Part shown: piece by piece, positions 15,920-28,559 of the stretch
Layout of the letters: every line of letters starts with the position of its first letter
Numbering within the stretch: the stretch's first letter is position 1
NCBI GenBank assembly: GCA_003254925.1
Contig: QANZ01017106.1
Location: 441,300 to 505,299, forward strand
Reading direction: 5' to 3'
Length of the DNA stretch: 64,000 nt
From: Chamaecrista fasciculata
Lineage: Eukaryota; Streptophyta; Magnoliopsida; Fabales; Fabaceae
Notes under the pieces: model-generated
Databases searched by the model: none
What the model was told of the DNA's origin: nothing
What the model saw: the letters and a program-made list of their open reading frames with translations, nothing else
Translations under genes and position numbers: made by a program

Positions 15920-18900
15920 AAAGCATTAACGCCGATCCAAGAGGAAGGGGAAAAAAAATAGAAGTAAATATATACCCTAATACATCCGATTCAACCAAAA
16001 GAAAAGAAAAGAAAAGAAAAGAACACCCATAGTGGTTAAACTGCTGCTTCTATATTATTCATGCTCAACCCAAGATGCTTATTGGATTAGTAGTTTAATT
16101 AGTTTTTTCTTTTGTCAAGTTTGATTAATTAATTTTTCTCTAATTAATTAAATTAATTCTCTCTTATGTCCAATATGATTACTGAACTGATACGTTAATT
16201 ATCAATATACATTGACAAATGAAAATACATATATAACCATCCAACAAGTAAGGGTCTACTAATTTAATTGATTAAAAAATTTTATGAACAATTACGATCA
16301 GGTGAATCATTCAATTAAGTCTGGAGTATTTATATATAGCACACCATGACCATGATAGAAAGATATCTGACTTAATTTATTTTTTCAATAAAGAAACGAA
16401 TTAATTATCACCACAGCTAAATACAAATTGATTTATCATAATAAATTTGGGCCTGGTCCTCTAGTAATATACACCGTAGAGAAAAAAAAAAAAGAGAGTT
16501 AGATAGAGAAAATATTAATGGAATTTACATTTTTCTCTTTTTCTCTCTCTAAACTGCAACGCATTTGCACCGTAAAAGATCGAATTCTCTAGAAAATACT
16601 TTTGGGATATTAGAATTGTACAAACTTGTTCAATTAATTGTGAAGGGACCTTCTTTGCATGTGCCTAGTTGCCTCCTTTTCTCTCTTCAACTAATTAAGA
16701 ACTAAGAACTTGGCTTATTATACACACCTTACTACAAAAAGATCCACTTTTTCTTCCATATTCCATTATTGCTTGGCATAGCTAATTAATAGTAATGCAA
16801 TATTCCTAATTCCGTGGGCTAGCCTCTTAATAATAATAAAAAAAAAAAATTGTCCATTGTGGGAGAGCTAAACAATTGTCCCATTGGTAATAATTCTTCA
16901 ATTCATGATGGATTCTTGTGAAAATTGATATCTCTGTATATATAAAGAAATTGCACACCCTTTAAACGACTGCTGAAAGCTTGAAAGGCAGAATATATGT
17001 TTGAAAAGGAAGATCAATATAAGAGAGAATATAGCAAAACATACATCTCCATGATTCATCAAGAGACGCGAGAGAGGAAGATAATAATTGAAGAAGAAAA
17101 AGAAGAATATAGCATCTCTTTGACCCATAATTCATAGGTTTGTTTAGAACCGAAGTAGTGGCAACCATCATGGCCATCATCATTGGAAATCTTATACACC
17201 AACAGCTTTTATCATAAAGTATAATTGTAATAGCGAAGGTCGTTCTCATAAAGAATAAGTGAATAATCAAAAAGCTACTACTGGCCTTTGGACACATACA
17301 CATATATACTTATATATAAACCCTTTTTGTTGAATTCTAAAGTGCATGTGCCAAAGCTTTTAAACCCTATCGATTGGTTGTGAGTACACTTTATAATATG
17401 CCCATCATCAAATATACCACCACGCACACAGAAATATATACAAATGTATTATATGTATGCTGCAGGATCTTTCTGCCTAATTAAAATGATTTTATGCATG
17501 ATTAATAATTGAATAAATTGAATTGAAAAAGAGAAATGATAGATATGGGTAATGATGAAATCCGGGCGTCAAATTATTGTTTGGTGTATATGATTCCTAA
17601 TCAATCGGATATAGTGTTAGATTCGTTGCACTGCCTTAAGCATGGTTTAATTATTGTTTGATTCTTAATTATATTTTAGAGGCAAGCTAATAAGTAATAA
17701 CGTGTGGAAATTCTCTTCTTTTTGGTATTATAGAAATTGATAATTGATAAGAATATATTACTTCAATTAGATAATGTTTTATAATCTCTTTAATTTTCAG
17801 GTCCATACTATATGTCCAGCACTCATCGATCAGCATGAGAGCAGAACCTACAAATTAAAGATGAAAATATAAACACTAAAATAAGTCAATCATATTAAAA
17901 AATAAATACATAAGATCTTGAAAGTGAATTAATGATCATATCATCATTCAACTATTTAAACAATGAATTTGTTCCCTTCCCCTACCCCTTCCTCTTCTTT
18001 TTCTTTTTCAGACTGTATTTGTTAAGCCAATATAATTATTCTTTTTATTTTTTGTATGGGTGTGCGTTCTAGACCTCCTATTCCTTTCTCTCATCTTCCA
18101 TTTCTTTTTTTTTTTAAAAAACAAACAAACAGTGAACACAAACCATTAAAGACCCAAATGTGAGTACTGAGTAGTATAGTATATATATAGTTAACGTTGT
18201 ACTGTTGATAAAATCTCAATTTTTTTTCAAAAATTTATTAAATTCCCCTTATTAAATTACTTCTAGTTACTCCCACTAATTTAATTTATATTAACTATTT
18301 GTATAAAATTATAAAAAAAGTAATTAATGTTCTTTTAATTTTGTAAAAATTTAAATATTTTAAGACAAAAAATCACTTAAAGCAGATATTCAAAAAGGGA
18401 AGGAGTAATTAAGTAATTAACTTTCCCCTCTCATCACTTGAGAGTGATCTGGTGTTGTAAAGTTGTAAACAATAATGTTCAGCAACAGTAATGCCCTTGA
18501 AATTTAGATTCCCTAGGCTAAACTTTTTTTGGAAAACCCTATGCTGAATTAAAACAAGGTCCTCGGTTCGTTTGATGTATTGGAATTGCCAAATTCGTGT
18601 GTTACAAACTCATAGTTACTGATTTGTTCAAAAAAAAAGAAAATTGTTATCAAAGATTTTTTTTTTATATACACAAATTGTTATCAAAGATGAGATTGTA
18701 TATTTACATATACTTTGTTTTTTGTTTCATAGCTTTTTGGAAACTCTCTAATCAAAGTCAGGAGGTGGTGTACGCATGACTTAAATGACAAGTAATCTAT
18801 TATATATTGTTATATATAGCGTGTATAACTGAAATGCGACCTAAACTTGCAATAAAAAAACAACTCTAGCAAGCCTAGCTATAGCAATGAGAACGAATTT
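15920..18900. other. intergenic AT-rich DNA, no gene seen
   Basis: Short runs such as (GAAAA)n near 15998-16022, several TA tracts and poly-purine stretches. No ORF above about 110 codons and no recognised protein, tRNA or transposon end. Confidence 0.5.
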
Positions 18901-19287
18901 TTAAATCATCAAGAGTCCTTGGGACTTGGGCAAAGCTGTACTATTTTATGAGTTAGTTTTCTAAGAATTGTGGAACTAGACATTCGCTATTAGAGAAACT
19001 ATCTCTTGAACACTTGCCTATGCGCGGTAAAACTAATTCACCCTAATATATAGAAGGCTTTGCATTGCAGTCAACTTGGATTTGAACGTGAGAGTGATTT
19101 AAAGAACTAATTAATTAAGAAGAAGAAAAACTACAGTTTACCCTATAATTACAAATGATATTCATATATAGTTGTTACTTTCAATGTCTAGTTAAAAATT
19201 ATAGGATGAATATATATAAATAGACTTTATTTAATCTTCAAAATTTGTCATTCTATATTTGTTTTAGTGGAATTTTTTGACTATTAT

Positions 19288-19815
19288 GGCAAAAGTATTA
19301 ATTTCGTCCCCAAATTTTACATCAACTGTCAATTTCGTCCTCAAACTTTTTTTGCTGTCAACTTCGTCCCCAAACTTTACACAAACTGTCAATTTCATCC
19401 TCAATCTTTTTTTGCTGTCAATTTCGTCCCCAAACTTTACATCAACTGTCAATTTCGTCATCGATCTTTCACATTTTTGTTAATTTTATCTTTTGACTAA
19501 CTTCTTTTAATAAATTAACGACAAATTGCATCCTGTTTTTGAATCTAAGTTAGGATTTGAGTTTCTTTTTCTATCAATTTTACATTATATATCGTTAGCC
19601 ACATAGATTTTGTCGTCAATATTTAGCTAAAGTAAGAGCAAAGGATTAAATTGACCAAAATGTGAAAGATTAGGGATGAAATTGACAGCAAAAAAATATT
19701 GGGGACAGAATTGACAGCATGTGTAAAATTTGGGGACGAAATTGACAGCAAAGAAAGATTGGGGACGAAATTGACAGCAGGTGTAAAGTTTGGGGACGAA
19801 ATGAATACTTTTGCC
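19288..19815. mobile_element. MULE-like element with subterminal tandem repeats
   Basis: Inverted ends GGCAAAAGTATT (left) and AATACTTTTGCC (right) are flanked by ACTATTAT on both sides (19280-19287 and 19817-19824; the ninth base differs, G/A). Each arm carries several diverged copies of a unit containing TTCGTCCCCAAACTTTAC and CTGTCAATTTCGTCC, inverted between the arms. The regular ORFs across the arms come from this repeat. No transposase is present. Confidence 0.7.
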
Positions 19816-19910
19816 AACTATTATTAAGTTTTGTTGATGCATGCATATGTTACTTTGGAAATGATTTAATTTTAAGAGCAATTTAATTTCAAAGGTTCAA
19901 AAGTAGTTAA

Positions 19911-20375
19911 TAGGGGTGTTCACGGGCTAGGTTGGGTTAGGTTTAGGGCGGGTTGGTTCAGGCTCATTATTTTATTTGGCAGGTTGAATTGAGTTGGGTT
20001 AAAGAAAATAATTAAGTCAACCCAAACCAAACAGTGGCGGGTTGGGTTAGCGGGTTGGCTCATACTATTTTTTTGTTTTTAATATATTTATTTTTTAAAA
20101 AAATTTGGTCTCTCTTAATTTAGTCCTTCAAAATTTATTTTTGATGGACTAAATTGAGAATAAAAGTTTATGAATTGACCAGATTGTAAAAATAATATTA
20201 TTTGTGATATTAAAATATAATTTTAACTAAATAAAAAATCTTAAAACCCGCAGCCCAACCCAAACCACAACGAGTTCAACTTTTTGAACCTAAACCAACC
20301 TACCAGCCCAATCCAAATCAACCCAAACTAGCGGGTTGGGTTGGTTTTGGCGGGTTAGCCCAACCCCCTTGATAA
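19911..20375. mobile_element. hAT-like MITE with GGGTTGGGTT arms
   Basis: It begins TAGGGGTGTTCACGGG and has GGGTTGGGTTAG-rich left and CCCAACCC-rich right arms that pair. GTTAATA occurs at both flanks, but the terminal match is imperfect, so the right border (about 20365-20378) is approximate. It is similar in build to 982-1849 and 45452-45988. Confidence 0.4.
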
Positions 20376-20379
20376 CGTT

Positions 20380-22000
20380 AATAAATGATTAATTATTTTA
20401 TTCTGTGTTAGTTTTTTTTTAAATAAGACTGAATTATACTTTTGGTTTCATAGGTTTGTGGTAGATTTCAATCTCATCCTTTATTTATTTATTTTTTAAT
20501 TTTTTTTAAAAAAATTGTCCTTCATATTGTTGCCATCATTTTTCATTATCTCAAATGTACTTTAGAAGGCTGATTTGGTCTCATTTATCGACAGTCTCAA
20601 TTAGGTAGAGAAAGAATTTGTCAAAAACAATTTATAACTTTGGACTTATTACATTCAAACTTCAAATGATATGTTGTGTATGACCACATTTAGTCGTTTA
20701 AGACAATGAGTGAAAATCATGAAAATGTGAAGAACCATTAATTTTTTTAAAGAAGAAGATGAAGGATCATTCTAAAATTTACCCCATATATATGAGACCA
20801 AAAATGTAATTTGGCCAAAAATATGACGTTTTACATTCTAAAATTTAAGTATAAATATGACACACTCAAACACATAACAAAGCTATATACATGAAAGGGA
20901 TCAAACGAAATTTATGCTTAAAAGAATTAGAAGTGGTTAAACAAATCTGGTAGTGACTAGTGATTCAATGGGAAAGCAATAGCATTGTTTTTTAGATCGG
21001 ACTAGACTGGATATTTGACCGATTCAATTGATGGTCGAATTGAATAATGAGTTGGTTTGATTCATAAAATTATTTTATGAGTTGAAACAGAAATAACTAG
21101 ATAAAATCGTCATAATCGGGTTGAACTGCTAAAGAATTGTCTGGTTTAATTAAATACTAAAATCTATTTTGGCCCCTCAAATATTTATATTTTTTCAAGT
21201 TAGTCCCAGTCCCTCTATCTAAATTATTATATTTTAACATGAAATAGAAAATGACGATATTGATGTAAAGACTTGCGTTCAGTTTCACACTTTCACTAGA
21301 GGGCTTCACGGCCCGTCTCATTGATGATGATTAGTTTCACGAAAAAAGTTTCGAAATGCGAATAACATTCGTACATATATAAATTAATATACACAATTGA
21401 AGTTGACATCTCGCATACACATGCACGTATACTTGTCTGGATGACCGTCTGCAAATACTATAAATATGATATATATTATATATTATATATATATAGAATG
21501 ACAGTGGACTCCTTTAATTTGTCTGTCTTGACCACATTGAGAAGAGTAACATACGCTTCAATTCATGTAATATATCTATATATACTTGACTCTCAGACTA
21601 GCTTACATGTGTTTATGGGTCTGAATTTATGATGAACACATCATCAGATGCACGCATAAAGAGATGAGAGAGTGAGATTAATTGAACATGGAAACCATAA
21701 AAGGAGAAAGACACAACGTGGACCCTTGGGGCCATGTTTCTTAGTTCCACGAGGAGATGAAGAATTTGTACTGTGACAGTGGCTTAATTAGGGGATATGT
21801 AGGACCCTCTAACCCACATGATGTTTTTATTGTTAATTTGTCCTTTTCTATATTAACCTCACCCACACTGTCAATTTTCACCTGACCATCTTTGCTTCTT
21901 TTCCACGTATTGATGGATTCTGATATTATGACTTCATTCATAGCAACAATGAGTTCAGAAAGTCATACTGATCTTCTCTTATACACATAATAATTTTATT
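20380..22000. other. intergenic, no gene seen
   Basis: AT-rich DNA with scattered short ORFs. I recognise no protein family or RNA gene. Confidence 0.45.
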
Positions 22001-22014
22001 TATTTAATTTAGTT

Positions 22015-22236
22015 AATGGATATTGGATATTGGGTAACCAATATATTCAAATTATAAAATAGGATATTTTATTAATTATATACATATTTTTTCAGACATT
22101 TCAGGTACTCGTCCGATATTGGATATCAGATAGAGTACGAGTATGAAAATTAATTTATTGGATATGAATAGGGTACGAATCATACAAATACGGATAGTGA
22201 CAAAACTATTGGATACCCTATCCACTACCATCCCTG
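22015..22236. mobile_element. degenerate fragment related to the 61385 hAT element
   Basis: GATATTGGATATTGGGTA, then AAATACGGATAGTGACAAAA and TTGGATACCCTATCCACTAC, parallel the interior and right part of the element at 61385-61890 (CAGATAGCGACAAAATGACT, CGATACCCTACCTG). The ends are not resolved. Confidence 0.4.
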
Positions 22237-22239
22237 TAT

Positions 22240-22887
22240 ATCAATAATTTTACTACAATTTCTCATAAATAATGATAATGATAATATTTAGTAGCACTTT
22301 TTATACTATAAGCAAGCTATAAGGGACTTTACACATATAATAATATATGCAAGTGTGTGGATATATATACATATATATTGTGAGGGAAAGTTGATGAGAT
22401 ATTAGAATAATTGATTCACAAAGAATTCAAAGAAAGAAAAAGTAGTAGTAGTAGTAGAGGCTTTTTGATGATCTCGAGGAAAGCAGAGTGGGTCTTTGAG
22501 TGTGAGTATGATCAGTGAGTGAGAGAGAGTAAAGAAAGAGAAGGTTTGATGAATTGGAGGACTATAGTCTATATGTCTATGGACGTGACTCTCATTTCAG
22601 CTAAATAATAGGCTCAGTGTCTGCTAGGCCCCCGTGTGTATGTGTTTATGTGTGTGTGAATTGAAAGAGAAAGAGAGAGAGAGACAGGGTTCAGATTTTA
22701 TAACTCAGAGACTTTTCTTTATTCTTATATGGCAATGAGTGAAACAGTGTGTCCTTTTCTCATCAGAACGGAGAAAAGTGACACTGACAAAAGTGAAGTG
22801 CCACCAGAAACAGAATAGCTTATGAGCTTTGTAGCTCTCTCTATATAATGTAGAACTTACTCACTTTGAAAATTAAAGACAAGAGCA

Positions 22888-22923
<36 letters not shown>

Positions 22924-24007
22924 TCTGTTTGATTTATGAAGCTGAGGGAGAGAGAATGAATGAATGGACTTTTGATGAAACCAAAGACATAACATGACAT
23001 GGTCGAAGAAAATAAGGATAACTTCATCACAAACATTACAACTTGCTTTCTCTTGAGGGACATGAAAGGTTTCACTCTTTTTGGATCACTGCTTTCTTTC
23101 TTCTTCCATTAATTTCTATGCTTTTCTTTTGGGGTTGTAACTTAGCTTGTAACTCATGGGCAAACCCTAACCCTATCTTTTTTTGTTTTTTTTTTTCATT
23201 TTCTTGGATGTTAACAGGGTAGTGTCTGCGACTTCTGGGATTATCGATCCTAATGATCTGATCTTATCCACGAGTATCAGTTCATCAGAAATTTACCTGC
23301 CAAATTGCATACTACTAATAACTTCTGCCCCCAAAAATAAATGAGAGGAAAAAACTTGATTCATTAAAATGATAAACTAGAGGTTTTTTAAATCTGTCTA
23401 ATTATATGATAAAAATAAGATAATTAGATGTTTAATTTTTCAGTTTAATATTACATGAGTGATTGTTTTAGAAAGCTTTCCTTAAATATCCTAACTATTT
23501 ACTAAAGAATCAAACATTAAAAATATTTTATTTGAGTCCTCATCTTTTTTTTTTTTTAAAAAAAAGTTCTAGAAAGGTTAACTAGGTTACATATATATTA
23601 CTTTCATTTAATTTAATGATAAAGGTACACCATAGAGAACATTTTGATATTTAAAGTAACCCTGGGAAATAATTGATGACTTTTCTGCGTTTGCATGCGC
23701 AAGTTTTTGTTAATGTAGCTACAATAGTCTATGTGTGTGAGAGAGTGAGAGAGAAAGGATTGTTTGTGTCATGAGTTGTGACTTTTCTGTCTATATATGG
23801 TCTCACTGTTTTCACTGTATGTGTCTGGGGAGGTGTGTTACTGATGGGAACAGTATAGAAAGGTTAGGCTGCTTCTAGCAATAAGGAGAAATTTTATTTT
23901 TTTAAGACATAGAAAAGCTGAAAACCCTAAATTAAAGGATGAACACTGTTTCTATACTTTATCTATTGAACCAATATGCAGCGACGACTGTTTTTCACTA
24001 TTTCAGA

Positions 24008-24038
<31 letters not shown>

Positions 24039-25279
24039 CCACACACTCATTTTATTAAAGAAATGAGACCAGTTTCCAGCTGATGAAAGCTACAATTCAT
24101 GAGATGCAAGTTTATAGAAAAAAAATATATGTAGAAATTAGACTGCTGGTTTTTCTGTTAGTTGGGTTGATCGAAAACAACTTCCACCACCAATGTGTTT
24201 ATATATACTTTATACAAAGAAAATCTGTAGACCCTAGCAATCATGTTGTTGGATTAAGATATTATTTTAAAGACTGGATTTTACATCACAAGCATACATA
24301 TTCAACTCTAGTACTGTACACATGATGAGTAATTATACTTTGAACTCAAGCCAGTTAATTATAATTATATATATATATATATATATGTAGTCCTAAATAT
24401 TCATTTGTTATTCAAAGTAAATATAAACGAGGTTGATAAAAAAAAAAAAGAAACAAAAGGAGTCTGAAGTTGTTTAATATATGGTTTTCCAGAACAGATA
24501 TGCGGAGTGAGTTAATGAAAACAATTAGTATTCAAATCACTGGTTATGCTGCATTAGCAAGAATGCTAGATGTATAAAAAAGAAGTGCAAATTATAAGAA
24601 AGTAAAAAAGATTTTATATAAAAGGTAAAAAGGGTGGTCCAAGATACCTTATACAAATATGTAAACACAGAGGAGCAAAGTGGAAAAGAAAGGGGAAGAA
24701 GAATATATATAGGGGTAAGTAGGAGTAAAGCGTAGAGTTGATCTTTAGAATCCTCTTTAGTCTTTACACAAGATGATGAAGTAAAACGATCCCCTAATAT
24801 ATTCTTAACCTTATAAACAATGAAAGAGAATGTCAACTCCACTCGCATATGCACATTGCACATGCGCCTACCTTAGCTTAGGTATATATATATATGTCCT
24901 TGCACTTGAAAGTTCAAATTAAGTTCAAACACAAGAAATTAAGATCACGGTGATGTGTGTGTAAAACTGTAAAGTGCAGTAGGTAGGTATATAGATGAAG
25001 CCAAGTAGCGACACACCCACATCTCAATATTAATTCATGTTGAACCAACTTTTATTCATATATAGATATAGATATAGGCCACAGTACTGTACTATACATG
25101 TTATTACTTTATAATTTATAAAAACCCTCTGCCGACGGACTATATATATATATAAAATGTTACAAGAATTACAAGTTATACAGCACATACAATATTAAAT
25201 CAATTCCGGCTGGTAATTATTAAAGAATCTAAACAATAAGAATAGTAGAGTCCTGGATCCAGTCATAACATTTTCCAAA

Positions 25280-25310
<31 letters not shown>

Positions 25311-25600
25311 CATAGCCACAATAGTCCAAGTAGATATATATATATAAGCTCATAACCAATTATAAATAATTAAGGGAAATTCCTTAATCTCTAAATTCGT
25401 CTCAAAATTAAAATTTCAAATATTAAAAATACATTTTTTTTAATCTCTGAATTTTTTTTATAATAATAAGAGATTAAAAAGTATGTTTTTAATATTGAGA
25501 GAGTAAATCATAATGTTGAGACAAATTTAAAGACTAAAAAATTAATTTATACCACCATCACAGAATCACAGTGACAGTATATATATATATATATAGAGAG
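22240..25600. other. intergenic region upstream/downstream of host genes, microsatellite-rich
   Basis: Contains pure (TA)n tracts at about 22891-22918, 24011-24038 and 25283-25310 and a short (AGT)n near 22441-22455. The block 22380-23300 is less AT-rich and UTR-like, but I could not match it to a protein or a known miRNA. Confidence 0.45.
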
Positions 25601-25704
25601 AGAGCGAAACCCTAGAGAGATGAAATGATCGGGGTGGGATGATGAGGCTGCTTTAGTTTGTATGTATGTATATAAATATATAAATAATATAATTAATAAA
25701 TTAA

Positions 25705-26259
25705 TTATATACCTGGAGGTCGTACTCCTCCTCCTGGTGGATTAATATTGTTATGATGATGAGGAGTAGTGTTCCAAGTATTATTATAATCAGTATAGTA
25801 GGCAGTAGCAGCAGCAGCAGCAAGAGTGGGAGTCATAGGAGACATAGAAATAGAAGAAGGAGTAGAACAAGGGATGTCGTCGTTGCAGGTGGTGGCTAAG
25901 CGAATGAGATCGGCGTTTGCGGCGTCCAGGTCTTTTTGAAGGCGATGGACCTGTTGTTGAAGGAAGGAGATTGCGCCCACGCAGCCGTAGACGGGGTCTC
26001 TCACACGCGCCTCCGCTTCATAGGCGAGGCTGTTCACTGCGTCTTCTCTCTGGTGAGGCAACACTTCATTCAGAAGCTTGCTCACGTTGCTGGCTCCGAA
26101 GATCTTGTGAACGTTAGCGAACTTCTGAGGCTCTTCCGGCGGAAAGTATGGCGCGAATATACATCCCGGCATGCACTTCCTTCGAAGAAACTTGCACGCC
26201 GCGCATGGTGAGTTGTATGAGCTGCACGCGCTCGTCGATGATGACGACGATCCCGCCAT
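25705..26259 (-). CDS. LOB: LOB-domain (LBD) transcription factor, class I, LOB-like
   Basis: 184 aa from the ATG at 26259. The zinc-binding C block is CX2CX6CX3C at C19, C22, C29 and C33. It is followed by the GAS block (VHKIFGASNVSKLL) and the DPVYGCVG core, then the leucine-zipper-like LX6LX3LX6L coiled coil (ISFLQQQVHRLQKDLDAA). These define class I LBD proteins, plant-specific DNA-binding regulators of lateral-organ boundaries. The domain is nearer to LOB than to AS2 or LBD25. The C-terminus is low-complexity (alanine and histidine/asparagine runs). An upstream in-frame ATG at 26289 would add ten residues, but it lies across a strong splice acceptor (GTGCAG at 26275), so 26259 is preferred. 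The stop lies just after a CCAG/GTATAT donor-like site, so an extended splice form is possible. Expected location is the nucleus. Confidence 0.92.
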   Translation of the reverse strand: MAGSSSSSTSACSSYNSPCAACKFLRRKCMPGCIFAPYFPPEEPQKFANVHKIFGASNVSKLLNEVLPHQREDAVNSLAYEAEARVRDPVYGCVGAISFLQQQVHRLQKDLDAANADLIRLATTCNDDIPCSTPSSISMSPMTPTLAAAAATAYYTDYNNTWNTTPHHHNNINPPGGGVRPPGI

Positions 26260-26425
26260 TCTTCTTCTCTCTCTCTGCACAACATACATACATACATAGT
26301 TAGATACACACCTTCAAAATTCATTTACTTATTAATTTCATGTTTACTTTCTTCTACTTGAATATTCTTATATACATATAAGTATAACAACTACCCAGCT
26401 ACTGTCAATATCTATCTGCATTCTG

Positions 26426-26456
<31 letters not shown>

Positions 26457-27800
26457 CTGATGAATTGGATTGATTTACTCTTCAATCTTCTTTTTTCGTA
26501 GAATAGGGAATTCATGTATATGTATATACAATATATATATATATATAATATAATACTACATGCGCACAATTCTTATGGTTTAATATATAATTAGGGATTG
26601 TTTAATTTTGACCGTCACTTTAATTTGTATATTAATATTAATTATATATATGTCATCGATCACTGGTGCTACCTTTTTTTTTCCATTCCTCTTTGATTTT
26701 TTTCTCCCTCGATGACCTTTCTTGAACTTCCTTTTGGGAAAGTATGGATGGTTTTTTCCCCTCCTTTCTTTGATGGAAATTCAGAGAAAGAATTGTTGGT
26801 GACTTTAGCTTTAATTTAAACTTAATTAGCTTGAAACTTTACTGTGCTTTATTTGGAAATTTTCCTTCATTCTACTTTCAGTTAATGATTTTATATGTTT
26901 TTCCTGTCTTCTTCTAGCTAGCTAGCTTTATATATTCTTAATTGGGTTCAATATTCTTTAGAAATATACAGTGTACGGTATACACTATATATACAGTAAT
27001 AGAGCAGAACAAGAACACACATACACTTGATGTGTTATCTCTTTCTTCTGCTGGAAGAAGAATTCAGCAGCTGCATGATCAAGTAGAAATTAAAGTTATT
27101 ATTATTATTATTTATATATATTTATATATATATGAGAAATGGTCTGTTCATCTGAAGAAACATCAGATGAGGCAGGGATCTGATGAATCTGATCACTTTC
27201 ATACATAGTAAGCCATAATTATTTATATATTTGATGGCTACATGCATTAAATCAAAAGGAAAAAGATCAGCCCTAAACAGTGAAGAGATCCATTGTGTCC
27301 AATCCATCAACTGTAACTTCACTCAAAAGAAAACAAATTCAAACAGATCAAGAAAGAAGTAACTAATAAGCTCTCTCTTAACTCATGAACATGAGTTGAA
27401 TTAATTGACCGTACCTTACCTCTTAATTAATATATATATATATTATAGGTGTGGCTAAGCTAGGTCTTTTTGGGATGACTGTGAGATCGATGATGAGACG
27501 ATGAAGTAAGAAGAAAAATGGAATTAAGTAAAATTACCTTTGAGAAGCTTGTGTGTGTTTTCCCTGATGGCCTGGGAAGACAAAGTAGCTAGGTTTAGGG
27601 AATGAGAGAGATAAGTCACAGATTCAATTGTTAGAGGAGGAAGAATTGAAGGCCCTAATAAAGGGGCTAGGTAGGTAGCTACTAGGAGGAAAGGAACCCT
27701 AATTAGAGGGGAGAGAGAGTAAGGGGAATTCCAATTGAAGGTGACAATTATTAAGTGAGTGAGAGGGAAAAAAGGTGAGTGATAATAGAGAGAGAGAGAA
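26260..27800 (-). promoter_or_regulatory. 5'-UTR exon and intron of the LOB-like gene
   Basis: On the minus strand an AAG/GTAATT donor at 27538/27537 follows a leader-like, ORF-poor stretch (about 27800-27538). An acceptor TTGTGCAG ends at 26275, 15 nt before the ATG. Together they predict a 1263-bp leader intron (26275-27537). Leader introns occur in several LBD genes and often carry regulatory sites. A (TA)n tract lies inside at 26429-26456. This is inferred from splice signals only. Confidence 0.45.
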
Positions 27801-28074
27801 GTGAAGAAGGAAGGCAAAGAGCATTATATTTGAGTGGATGGGAAGAAGGGAATGGATGCAAAAGACAAAGGATAATAAATGGAGGTAACACTAAAAAAAG
27901 AATGACTATGACATTGCATCTAATAATAATTTCAACACTGTGCCCATGTCTCCCTTCCTCCATCTCTTGCACTCACTTCACTTAATTAGTCTATTTTTTC
28001 CAACAACGACGTCGTCAACAAATCTTTATTATATTTTATACATATATGTACTTTTAAATATATTAGTCTTTAGA

Positions 28075-28262
28075 CGACGAAGTTCGACCTAGTTGGTAAA
28101 AAGTCAACTCTTAACCCACAAGGTTGTGAGCTCGAATTTTGCTGCTGATGTGATCAAGGGTCTTGCTAGTAGGCGATCAGTAAATACCTCTGTATTACGT
28201 AAACACTCATAGAGTCTGGATGTATATCCTGACCTTGGGGAGCCCCTAGGGTCAACTCACTT
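28075..28262 (+). mobile_element. tRNA-derived SINE
   Basis: An A-box-like CCTAGTTGGTAAAAAGTC (28088-28105) is followed about 20 nt later by a B-box-like TGAGCTCGAATTTTG. This is the tRNA-type pol III promoter arrangement of plant SINEs. It continues into a tRNA-unrelated body ending near GGGTCAACTCACTTAAATTT. It is not an intact tRNA: the cloverleaf and CCA-side stem are absent. Target duplications were not resolved. Confidence 0.55.
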
Positions 28263-28285
28263 AAATTTTTTATTAACAAAATATA

Positions 28286-28428
28286 TATCTTATATTATAT
28301 GGCTCCACCCCTTTCTGGTCGTCCATGTTTAAAACTATAGTCTNTGCACATTATAAGACTCTCTCATCATATCTTATATTATATGGCTTCACCCCTTTCT
28401 GGTCGTCCATGTTTAAAACTATAGTCTA
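28286..28428 (+). repeat. 58-bp direct duplication beside an ambiguous base
   Basis: ATCTTATATTATATGGCT followed by CACCCCTTTCTGGTCGTCCA and TAAAACTATAGTCT occurs at about 28287-28343 and again at 28371-28427, with one C/T difference. A single N (28344) sits exactly at the end of the first copy, the same layout as at 6876. Confidence 0.8.
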
Positions 28429-28516
28429 TGAAATTAAAAATAAGAGAAAATTTACTATTTGGTCTCTCTTTTTTACTAAGTTAACAATTTAGTCTCTTAT
28501 TTATTTTATATACATA

Positions 28517-28550
28517 TTTGCGTGCCCGTTAGGACACGCAAACCAACTAG
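28517..28550 (+). mobile_element. Helitron-type 3' terminus (second)
   Basis: A TTTGCGTG / CACGCAAA stem with a 10-nt loop (28517-28542) is followed by CCAA and CTAG (28547-28550), then T. The hairpin-CTRR-T layout fits a Helitron 3' end, though the spacer is short. The 5' end was not found. Confidence 0.4.
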
Positions 28551-28559
28551 TATATATAT

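Noticed and set aside
25917-26211. ORFs on + strand opposite the LOB-domain CDS
   Set aside because: They are shadows of the GC-richer LOB coding region in other frames.
28088-28140. tRNA gene
   Set aside because: A/B-box-like motifs are present, but acceptor and anticodon stems cannot be formed; a SINE head explains it.
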